Of a stretch of DNA of 12,106 nt, positions 6,620 through 12,106 are shown piece by piece. The stretch's first letter is position 1; each line of letters begins with the position of its first letter. The position numbers were made by a program, and so were the translations under genes. Below the pieces are notes generated by a model. That model saw nothing but the letters and a program-made list of their open reading frames with translations, ran no database searches and was not told where the DNA came from. The stretch is from CAYJAD01 sp964370015. Lineage in GTDB: Bacteria; Desulfobacterota; Desulfovibrionia; Desulfovibrionales; Desulfovibrionaceae. The DNA is taken from NCBI GenBank assembly GCA_964370015.1, contig CAYJHD010000062.1:1-12106 (forward strand), read 5' to 3'.

Positions 6620-7183
6620 ATGATAGACTTATTACAAGGTGGTGCCGTGGGCATGCTTGAATTTACAAGCATTGCCGCCGGCATGGAATCGGCAGACATC
6701 ATGGTGAAAACCGCTGATGTTTCCCCCATATTCTTTAAGACCGTATGCCCTGGTAAATTCATTGCCGCTGTTTCGGGTAATGTGGCCGCTGTGGAAGCTG
6801 CCATTGCCGCCGGACGCGAAGTGGCTCCTGAAACTGTGGCCGATGGTTTTGTTATCCCCAACATTCACGGCGATGTGGTTTCTGCCATGGGTGGATGTGT
6901 GCAATTGGCAGAACGTGCTGCCCTTGGCATAGTGGAAACTTTTTCTGTGGCCGCTTCTGTGAAGGCTGCCGACGCTGCTGCCAAAGCTTCCAACGTACAG
7001 ATTTTAGATGTACGCACAGCTTTGGGCCTTGGCGGTAAAGCTTTTGTACTTATAGGTGGCGATGTGGCAGCAGTTCAATCTGCTGTTGATGCTGGCGCCT
7101 ATAGTGCCGGTCAAGAAGGCTTGCTTGTGCGCACTACGGTTATCCCGCGCCCCAGCGATGCTTTCTTTGAGCAGATTATTTAA
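6620..7183 (+). CDS. pduT: PduT-like tandem-domain shell protein (BMC-T)
   Basis: 187-aa shell protein with two BMC domains (about residues 8-95 and 100-187) that should form a pseudohexameric trimer. The first domain starts AVGMLEFTSIAAGMESAD, the second ALGIVETFSVAASVKAAD. KTVCPGKF places Cys43 where PduT carries the Cys that holds a [4Fe-4S] cluster in the central pore. An electron route through the shell is therefore likely, with PduS as partner. GGAG at 6611-6614 lies inside the end of pduS, suggesting translational coupling. Length is normal for PduT. Confidence 0.9.
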   Translation: MIDLLQGGAVGMLEFTSIAAGMESADIMVKTADVSPIFFKTVCPGKFIAAVSGNVAAVEAAIAAGREVAPETVADGFVIPNIHGDVVSAMGGCVQLAERAALGIVETFSVAASVKAADAAAKASNVQILDVRTALGLGGKAFVLIGGDVAAVQSAVDAGAYSAGQEGLLVRTTVIPRPSDAFFEQII

Positions 7184-7204
7184 TCCTGTTGAAGGAGATC
7201 AATC

Positions 7205-7585
7205 ATGAGTAATGAAGCACAAGGATACGTGGAAGTAAACAGCTATGTGGCAGCTATTGAAGTAGCTGACGCCATGGCTAAGGGTGCTGACGTAGTTATC
7301 AAACGTGTGCATAAGGTAGACGGTCCCATTGTGACTGTTATTTGCGAAGGCGACGTGGCCGCTTGTAAAGCAGCCGTGGACGTGGCGTGCTCCATAGCAC
7401 AAGCTAAGGGTACCTTACTTGCAAACAGCGTTATCGCTCGTCCTGAGAACGGTAATCGTCTGTACGAATGCCTTGACGGCATCAATGCGAAAAAGGCTGC
7501 TAAAAAAGCTGCTAAAGCTGCTGCTCGTGCTGCGCGCATGGGCAAAGCCCCTGCTAAAGCTGCTCCTGCCGCCGCAAAAAAATAA
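7205..7585 (+). CDS. BMC-M shell protein with basic Lys/Ala-rich tail
   Basis: 126-aa single-domain hexameric shell protein. Residues 7-93 form the BMC domain (YVEVNSYVAAIEVADAM at 8-24, TVICEGDVAACKAAVD at 44-59). The pore loop reads KVDGPI rather than the common GSG or GGG type. Residues 95-126 are an extension made almost only of Ala, Lys, Arg and Pro, with 11 basic and no acidic residues, resembling histone-H1-like tails. A strong AAGGAG site (7192-7197) sits 7 bases before the start. The tail may face the lumen or cytoplasm and bind nucleic acid, acidic cargo or neighbouring shells; this is inference. The codons alternate among Lys/Ala synonyms without pure repeats, so slippage is unlikely. 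Confidence 0.9.
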   Translation: MSNEAQGYVEVNSYVAAIEVADAMAKGADVVIKRVHKVDGPIVTVICEGDVAACKAAVDVACSIAQAKGTLLANSVIARPENGNRLYECLDGINAKKAAKKAAKAAARAARMGKAPAKAAPAAAKK

Positions 7586-7613
7586 CCCTTTGTAAAGTAT
7601 CAGAGCGAGCATA

Positions 7614-8636
7614 ATGAGAGAACTTATTACAGCACAAAACATTGCTGACGCTAGAAGGGCAGGACAACAGAGTATTGTTGTTGCGCCCAACGCTTTGATT
7701 ACGCCACAGGCTAAGGATGATGCTAAACTATATGGCATAGCCATCATGTTTAGAGATGAGGCTCCGGTTGCACCCATGGCTCCTGTTGCACAGGCAGCTG
7801 CGCCAAGCTTTGGTCAGGCCGTACATCAGTACGCCCCTACACCAAGTTATGTTCAGCCCGCGTACGCACAGCCAGCCCATGTACAACCTGTTAATGCTCA
7901 ACCAGCATATGCACAACAAAGGTATGCACAGCCAAGCTATGTACAACCCTTGTATGCGCAAGGCTATAGACCATTGTACGCACCGGAACCTTTATCCCAA
8001 CCTTTGCAGCAAAATAGGACATTAATGAACAATAATAATCCTCATAATGGTGTAGCACCCGCATGGGCAGCACCTGTGATACAATTTGGCAACAATGCGC
8101 AAGGCTTTGCCCAGCCGCAAGCTGCTCCAGCTGCTCCCAATGCCGCTGAAATAGCTGCGCAAGTGGCAGCCCATTTGCAACAGCTCATGGGTAACAACGC
8201 CGCATTGCAAAGCACTGTAGCACAAGTGGTTTCCGAAGTGATGGGAGGCCAACCTACTGCCGCTGCTCAAGCTCCCGTTGCTGGCGCTTGTGGCTGCGCT
8301 CAAGGTTCTGGCTCCATTGCCGGTGTTGATGTTATTCCCTTTTCCACCGCATGCCCTTCAGGCTCGGTGCAAGGCGAAGTAAATATTGAAGAAGCGCTTT
8401 TGCCCGGTGGCGATGGTCCCGGTGTAACTCGTTTTTCTTGGGCTAATACCGCACTTGAATGGACTTTTGCCCATGATGAAGTGTTGGTGGTAACCAAGGG
8501 CACAGTGCTCATTTCCCAAGGCGGCGCCAGCGTTAGCGTATGCGCCGGCGGTGCAGTGCGTCTGCGCAAGGGAACAAGCGTGACTCTAACAGCTCAAGGC
8601 GAAGCTTGCTGCTTGTCCAGCTCTTGGCCAGCTTAA
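7614..8636 (+). CDS. EutQ-like protein with long repeat linker
   Basis: 340 aa against about 230 for EutQ. Residues 1-48 match the EutQ N-terminus (start LITAQNI, then ALITPQAKDDAKLYGI). Residues 50-175 are a low-complexity linker with degenerate Tyr-Ala-Gln-Pro repeats. Two amphipathic helices follow (176-192 and 195-211), then an ACGCAQGSG patch (225-233). A C-terminal EutQ-type cupin occupies 236-340: LEWTFAHDEVLVVTKG aligns with the EutQ core, and it ends shortly after SSWPA. EutQ has been reported to have acetate kinase activity; no AckA/PduW is seen here, so this protein could convert acetyl phosphate to acetate plus ATP. The second helix resembles the encapsulation helix of the aldehyde dehydrogenase, suggesting core attachment. 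The Shine-Dalgarno is weak, and the start is chosen by similarity to EutQ. Confidence 0.75.
   Translation: MRELITAQNIADARRAGQQSIVVAPNALITPQAKDDAKLYGIAIMFRDEAPVAPMAPVAQAAAPSFGQAVHQYAPTPSYVQPAYAQPAHVQPVNAQPAYAQQRYAQPSYVQPLYAQGYRPLYAPEPLSQPLQQNRTLMNNNNPHNGVAPAWAAPVIQFGNNAQGFAQPQAAPAAPNAAEIAAQVAAHLQQLMGNNAALQSTVAQVVSEVMGGQPTAAAQAPVAGACGCAQGSGSIAGVDVIPFSTACPSGSVQGEVNIEEALLPGGDGPGVTRFSWANTALEWTFAHDEVLVVTKGTVLISQGGASVSVCAGGAVRLRKGTSVTLTAQGEACCLSSSWPA
7824..7982 (+). repeat. Degenerate Tyr-Ala-Gln-Pro coding repeats in the EutQ-like gene
   Basis: Encodes residues 71-123 of the EutQ-like protein, with units such as SYVQP, AYAQP, AHVQP, AYAQQ, RYAQP, SYVQP and LYAQ. The DNA shows imperfect period-15-like copies of TATGCACAGCCA and TATGTACAACC. 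This points to expansion by slippage or unequal exchange. The polypeptide is expected to be disordered. Confidence 0.7.
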
Positions 8637-8657
8637 GCGTTTTTTCAGGAGAAAACC

Positions 8658-9434
8658 ATGAACTTCATTACAGAAGAAGATATAAGAGCACGTAATGTGA
8701 ATGCTGGTGGCATTCTCGTCTTGGCCAAGGGCGAAAGATTGACCCCTTCTGCCAACGAATACGCCCAGCAAAATCGCATTCAAGTGCAAGAACAAGGTGT
8801 AGCTCCTGCTGCCGCTTCTTGCGGTTGCGAAGCTCCCACCGTGAGCAAGCCCGCTTGCACAGCAGCTCCTGCTGCTCCTCAAGCTCAAGCTTGCACCCCA
8901 GCTTCTGACGCTTCTTGTCATGAGCTCACCTTCTTAGAGCAAGGTGTGCAAGTGCCCAAGAACCATCCTGCTGTTATCATGCGCGGTAAGCTTGATACTT
9001 TGATTGCTCAAATTGTTTTGGTGCAAACCCAATTTGACCCCAAAGATCGCAGACCTGCTTTCTTAAAGCAATGCCTTGATGACTTACACACATGGGTAAT
9101 GCTTACCCTTCGCGGCGAAATGACCGGCGAAACCGTAAGCCCTGCCGGCATGGGTGGCATGGATGTGCAAACCTTACACGTGGTATCACGTGAGCCTAAA
9201 AAGTACTTAGGTATTGACCATATGGCAGCCCATGGTTCCATGGGTGGCAATGTGGGTCTTTTGAACTGGCTTCGCGCATCCGTGCGTGAAGTGGAAGTGG
9301 TGGCCGTATCTTGCAGCACCAATGCTGACGTACTTGCCTCCTTAAACCGCTTAAGCTCTGCCATTTATGTGCTTATGCTTTTGACATTTGCTGCAGAGCA
9401 AGGTATCGACCTTGCTAAAGTAGGGAAGGCATAA
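8658..9434 (+). CDS. EutT-like cobalamin adenosyltransferase homologue
   Basis: 258 aa. The N-terminus (FITEEDIRARN, then ERLTPSANEYAQQNRI) matches EutT and is related to the first 48 residues of the preceding EutQ-like protein. The C-terminal helical domain (about 100-258) has EutT blocks: DHMAAHGSMGGNVGLLNWLR (187-206), VREVEVVAVSC (209-219) and LNRLSSAIYVLML (229-241). EutT uses an H-x11-CC-x2-C metal motif; here the linker instead holds spread Cys (C55, C57, C67, C79, C87) and His88, so metal binding differs. No B12-dependent enzyme is visible in this locus, so the corrinoid role is doubtful. An AGGAG site precedes the start by about 6 bases. The stop overlaps the next start (TAATG), indicating coupling with the phosphotransacetylase. 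Confidence 0.75.
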   Translation: MNFITEEDIRARNVNAGGILVLAKGERLTPSANEYAQQNRIQVQEQGVAPAAASCGCEAPTVSKPACTAAPAAPQAQACTPASDASCHELTFLEQGVQVPKNHPAVIMRGKLDTLIAQIVLVQTQFDPKDRRPAFLKQCLDDLHTWVMLTLRGEMTGETVSPAGMGGMDVQTLHVVSREPKKYLGIDHMAAHGSMGGNVGLLNWLRASVREVEVVAVSCSTNADVLASLNRLSSAIYVLMLLTFAAEQGIDLAKVGKA

Positions 9435-10507
9435 TGCAAAGCGAACAAGGTAACGTTAAGGGTAAACCCTTTTCTCTTTTGGGACGTTGCATTGAACTTT
9501 GCTCTGCAAAACCTGCCAGCTTAGTTTTTCCCGATGGGGAAGACAGCCGTGCGGTGGAAGCCGCCGTACGCTTGCAGGAAGAAGGTTTAGGTGACGCTCT
9601 TTTATTAGGTCGCCCCTTTGCCGTGCGTGCATTATTGCGCGATGCCATGGCAAAAGTTGGTCATGCTGGTAGCAGTGTGAATTTACGTGTACTTGACCCA
9701 GCTTCCCCCACCATGGTGGAACGCAATACGGCTGAGTTCATGCAAATCATGCGCGACAAAGGCAAAAGCATTTCTGAAGATGAAGCACGCGCTTTCATGT
9801 CCACCGGCCCTGGCGCCGGCGCCATGATGGTTCGTCGCGGTGAAGTGGAAGCCGGTGTTGGCGGAAATATTTCCTCCACCGGTGATATGATTAAAGCTGG
9901 TCTTCGCGTCATTGGCGTGAAACCTGGCGGCAAGACCATTTCATCTTTCTTCTTTATGCTTGCGCCCATGGCAAGTTATGATCATCGTCAGGTATTGGTT
10001 TTTGCCGATTGCGGTGTTATTCCAGTACCCACCGATGAGCAATTGGTGGACATTGCCACCGACTCTGCCGACCAGTTTCAAATGATGACTGGCGAACAAG
10101 CTAAAGTGGCCATGCTTTCCTTCTCTACCAATGGTAGCTCAGCGCATCCTCGTGCTAAGTTCATCAAAGAAGTGGTAGCGAAAGTACGCGCGGCCCGTCC
10201 CGATATCTTGGTGGATGGCGAATTACAGTTTGACGCCGCCATGGTACCTGAGGTAGCAAAGCAAAAGCTCAAAGACAGCCCTGTGGCTGGTGAGGCCAAT
10301 GTTCTTGTGTTCCCATCTTTGGAAGCAGGTAATATTGGTTATAAAATAGCCCAACGTCTTGGTGGATATACGGCCATTGGCCCGCTTCTCCAAGGTCTCA
10401 ACGGCTGCTGGCACGATCTTTCGCGCGGTTGTAGCGCAGAAGATATATATCAAGTTTCCCTCATTGGCGCCGCGCTTAATCGCGCTCAAAGCCAACAAGG
10501 TAAATAG
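9434..10507 (+). CDS. eutD: Phosphate acetyltransferase (EutD/Pta family)
   Basis: 357-aa PTA_PTB-family enzyme converting acetyl-CoA and phosphate to acetyl phosphate and CoA, which recycles CoA for the aldehyde dehydrogenase in the BMC. Family blocks: LVFPDGEDSRAVEAA (30-44), STGPGAGAMMVRRG (123-136), SFSTNGSSAHP (229-239), DGELQFDAAMVP (261-272), FPSLEAGNIGYKI (293-305) and the active-site DLSRG (328-332). The segment before the last block is GLNGCWHDLSRG, not the PVNDLSRG of household Pta, with an added Cys325. Length fits EutD-type enzymes without the regulatory N-terminal domains of long Pta. Its ATG overlaps the stop of the EutT-like gene. No clear encapsulation helix is seen. Confidence 0.93.
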   Translation: MQSEQGNVKGKPFSLLGRCIELCSAKPASLVFPDGEDSRAVEAAVRLQEEGLGDALLLGRPFAVRALLRDAMAKVGHAGSSVNLRVLDPASPTMVERNTAEFMQIMRDKGKSISEDEARAFMSTGPGAGAMMVRRGEVEAGVGGNISSTGDMIKAGLRVIGVKPGGKTISSFFFMLAPMASYDHRQVLVFADCGVIPVPTDEQLVDIATDSADQFQMMTGEQAKVAMLSFSTNGSSAHPRAKFIKEVVAKVRAARPDILVDGELQFDAAMVPEVAKQKLKDSPVAGEANVLVFPSLEAGNIGYKIAQRLGGYTAIGPLLQGLNGCWHDLSRGCSAEDIYQVSLIGAALNRAQSQQGK

Positions 10508-10528
10508 TTTATCATAATAAAACAAAAC

Positions 10529-10542
10529 GTCTTAATTTAGAC
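10529..10542. promoter_or_regulatory. Imperfect palindrome before the canonical BMC-M gene
   Basis: GTCTTAATTTAGAC is palindromic except for one mismatched pair, in the AT-rich 54-bp gap between eutD and the BMC-M gene. It may be an operator or part of an internal promoter that raises shell-protein output. No clear -10/-35 pair is recognised. Confidence 0.25.
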
Positions 10543-10561
10543 ATAATCAAGGAGATGTAAA

Positions 10562-10840
10562 ATGGATGCACTCGGTTTAATCGAAACTAAAGGTTTAGTT
10601 GGTCTTATTGAAGCTGCTGACGCCATGGTAAAAGCTGCTCGTGTAACTCTTATTTCTTACGAACAAATCGGTGGCGGCCTTGTTACTGCCATGGTTCGTG
10701 GCGACGTAGCTGCATGCAAAGCTGCTGTAGACGCTGGTGCTACTGCTGCTCAACGTGTTGGCGGCGAAGTTATCGCTGTTCACGTTATTCCTCGTCCTCA
10801 TGCTGACCTTGAAGCAGTATTTCCGCTTCAAGCGAAGTAG
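10562..10840 (+). CDS. Canonical hexameric shell protein (BMC-M, PduA/EutM type)
   Basis: 92 aa, a minimal single-domain BMC-M. Blocks: ALGLIETKGLVGLIEAADAM (3-22), pore loop region YEQIGGGL, TAMVRGDVAACKAAVDAG, and the C-terminal HVIPRPH. It should tile the major facets of the shell and let isethionate and small products pass through its pore. The loop is GGG where PduA has GSG. The best ribosome site in the window (AAGGAG at 10549-10554, 7 bases from the ATG) and a hairpin after the stop suggest that this is the bulk shell protein. Confidence 0.95.
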   Translation: MDALGLIETKGLVGLIEAADAMVKAARVTLISYEQIGGGLVTAMVRGDVAACKAAVDAGATAAQRVGGEVIAVHVIPRPHADLEAVFPLQAK

Positions 10841-10864
10841 TTGAGGTAAAAACTCAAAGCATCT

Positions 10865-10895
10865 TTCTTGCGCAGGCTTAGTGCTTGCGCAAGAA
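10865..10895 (+). other. Intercistronic hairpin between BMC-M and BMC-P
   Basis: TTCTTGCGCA (10865-10874) and TGCGCAAGAA (10886-10895) are perfect complements. The stem extends inward by GGC/GCT (one G-T pair) to a 5-base TTAGT loop, 13 pairs in all. No T-tract follows on either strand, so it is not a standard intrinsic terminator. It may protect the 3' end of upstream mRNA or mark a processing site, lowering pentamer output relative to hexamer. A weak TATCGC/GCGATA pair (10905-10910, 10930-10935) follows. Confidence 0.7.
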
Positions 10896-10954
10896 TGAAA
10901 ACGCTATCGCATTTTTGGGTGCTTATATAGCGATAACCAAAAGCGAAGGGATTT

Positions 10955-11251
10955 ATGGAAATAGGTAAAATTTCCGGACAGGTTGTTTCCACCATTAGGG
11001 CCAAAGAAATGCCACATAATGCATTATTGCTTGTGGATATCCTTGATAAAAACGGTCAACCCACTGGGCAAACCGATGTGGCCATTGATGTTATTGGTGC
11101 AGGTGAGGGCGAAATCGTGGTACTTTCTCGCGGTTCTTCAGCCCGTAAAGTGGTTAATGATACGGCTCCCGTGGATTTAGCCATTGTCGGCATCGTGGAT
11201 CAACTTTCAAGTCGTGGACAAACACTGTTCTCTAAGACAGGTAAGGAATAA
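10955..11251 (+). CDS. Pentameric vertex shell protein (BMC-P, EutN/CcmL type)
   Basis: 98 aa, normal for the EutN_CcmL family that closes the icosahedral vertices. It begins MEIGKISGQVVSTIRAKEM. The family core VIGAGEGEIVVLSRGSSAR is followed by VNDTAPVDLAIVGIVDQL. GAAGGG (10945-10950) sits 4 bases before the ATG. It follows a 114-bp gap with a strong hairpin, consistent with lower expression than the hexamer gene, since few pentamers are needed per shell. The stop is two bases before the aldehyde dehydrogenase start. Confidence 0.93.
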   Translation: MEIGKISGQVVSTIRAKEMPHNALLLVDILDKNGQPTGQTDVAIDVIGAGEGEIVVLSRGSSARKVVNDTAPVDLAIVGIVDQLSSRGQTLFSKTGKE

Positions 11252-11253
11252 AA

Positions 11254-12106
11254 ATGCAGTCACAACAAGCAATGGTAGAAAGCATTGTTTCTGAAGTCAT
11301 GCGCCGCATGGGCGGAGCCGCAGCACCTAGCGCTGCTGCTACTCCCGCTGGTGAAAAAGGTGACTTCGGTATCTTCGAAACCTTGGATGCCGCTGTAGCA
11401 GCCGCTCAGCAAGCATATCCTAAAATCAGAACCTACGCCATGCGTGATAAGGTTGTTGCTGCCATGCGTAAAGCTGGCGTGCAAGAAGCTCGCATGCTCG
11501 CAGAAATGGCTGTTACCGAAACAGGCATGGGCCGCGTAGACGACAAAATCGCCAAGAACGTGCTCGAAGCTGAGCGTACTCCTGGCACAGAAGTGCTCGT
11601 ACCCACCGCCATCACTGGCGATGCTGGCATGAGCCTCATTGAAAATGCTCCTTGGGGTGTAATCGCATCTGTTACTCCCTCCACCAACCCTGCTGCCACC
11701 GTTATCAACAACGGTATCAGCATGATTGCTGCTGGTAACTCCATTGTATTTTCTCCGCATCCTGCGGCCAAGCGCGTAACACAAAAAGCCATTCAAGTGC
11801 TTAACAAAGCCATTTTCGAAGCCACAGGCATCGAAAACCTCATGGTTTGTGTTCGCGAACCATCCATCGAAGTGGCCACCAAGCTCTTCTCTTACCCCGG
11901 TTTGAACCTCCTTGTAGTAACCGGTGGTGAGGCTGTGGTTGAAGCTGCTCGTAAGCACACCACCATGCGCCTTATGGCTGCTGGTGCAGGTAACCCACCT
12001 GTTGTTGTTGACGACACAGCTGACCTTGCTCGCGCTGCTCGCAGCATTTACGATGGTGCATCTTTCGATAACAACATCATCTGCGCTGACGAAAAAGAAA
12101 TCATCG
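11254..12106 (+). CDS. CoA-acylating aldehyde dehydrogenase (EutE/PduP type), N-terminal part
   Basis: Partial gene running off the right edge (284 codons seen; family members are about 460-500 aa). It should oxidise acetaldehyde from IslA to acetyl-CoA with NAD+ inside the BMC. Residues 1-20 (SQQAMVESIVSEVMRRMG) form an amphipathic helix followed by a Gly/Ala/Pro linker (21-33), the classic encapsulation peptide. The catalytic domain follows: AVTETGMGRVDDKIAKN (86-102), ENAPWGVIASVTPSTNP (130-146), FSPHPAAKRVT (166-176), VVTGGEAVV (221-229) and the catalytic-Cys block FDNNIICADEKE with Cys277. AAGGA lies in the end of the BMC-P gene. Similarity to other short-aldehyde BMC enzymes does not fix the substrate; acetaldehyde is inferred from islA. 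Confidence 0.93.
   Translation, partial: MQSQQAMVESIVSEVMRRMGGAAAPSAAATPAGEKGDFGIFETLDAAVAAAQQAYPKIRTYAMRDKVVAAMRKAGVQEARMLAEMAVTETGMGRVDDKIAKNVLEAERTPGTEVLVPTAITGDAGMSLIENAPWGVIASVTPSTNPAATVINNGISMIAAGNSIVFSPHPAAKRVTQKAIQVLNKAIFEATGIENLMVCVREPSIEVATKLFSYPGLNLLVVTGGEAVVEAARKHTTMRLMAAGAGNPPVVVDDTADLARAARSIYDGASFDNNIICADEKEII

Noticed and set aside
7495..7582. Lys/Ala-rich coding end as a frameshift or slippage artefact
   Set aside because: The frame stays open with varied synonymous codons and ends in a normal stop just before the next gene, so it reads as a genuine protein tail.
10905..10935. TATCGC/GCGATA inverted repeat before the BMC-P gene
   Set aside because: Only six pairs with a 19-base loop and no conservation data; likely chance in this composition.
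11260..11958. 232-codon minus-strand reading frame opposite the aldehyde dehydrogenase
   Set aside because: Shadow of a gene with an intact catalytic domain; no family features and no ribosome site.

Overview
This window is most of a bacterial microcompartment (BMC) locus for anaerobic breakdown of the C2 sulfonate isethionate. The left end holds the first 191 codons of a glycyl radical enzyme on the minus strand. Its sequence resembles isethionate sulfite-lyase (IslA/IseG), and an Arg falls exactly at residue 189, a substrate-contact position I recall for that enzyme. Across a regulatory region of about 700 bp, a plus-strand run of ten complete genes and one partial gene encodes a TRAP transporter, a degenerate amidohydrolase, and BMC shell and core proteins. 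Gene content and IslA similarity suggest a sulfite-respiring member of the Desulfovibrionaceae (Bilophila/Desulfovibrio-like). Base composition looks lower in GC than Bilophila. The organism call is an inference of moderate to low confidence.

Layout. 1-574 (-): islA N-terminus. 575-1277: intergenic region with a near-consensus sigma-54 promoter facing islA, four TGCA-N4-TGCA-type inverted repeats upstream of it, two Rex/CRP-like sites exactly 70 bp apart, and a terminator-like hairpin just before dctP. 1278-4292: dctP, an intrinsic terminator, then a fused dctQM permease. 4326-5252: an amidohydrolase-2 homologue that has lost most metal ligands. 5277-9434: PduS-like flavo-Fe-S protein, PduT-like BMC-T, a BMC-M with a basic tail, an enlarged EutQ-like protein and an EutT-like protein. 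9434-10507: phosphotransacetylase. 10562-11251: canonical BMC-M and BMC-P, separated by a strong hairpin. 11254-end: acylating aldehyde dehydrogenase, cut seven codons after its catalytic Cys.

How the genes fit together (established pathway plus inference). The TRAP system imports isethionate and IslA cleaves it to acetaldehyde and sulfite. The shell confines acetaldehyde, the aldehyde dehydrogenase makes acetyl-CoA plus NADH, and EutD makes acetyl phosphate. The EutQ-like protein may make acetate and ATP. PduS with PduT may pass electrons from NADH out through the shell. Sulfite would serve as respiratory electron acceptor outside. Isethionate BMCs are already known from Bilophila, so the system as a whole is not new. 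The less expected parts are the lysine/alanine tail on one shell protein, the EutQ-like protein with a Tyr/Gln/Pro repeat linker and internal encapsulation-like helices, an EutT homologue in a locus with no visible B12 enzyme, the metal-stripped amidohydrolase, and the layered regulatory region.
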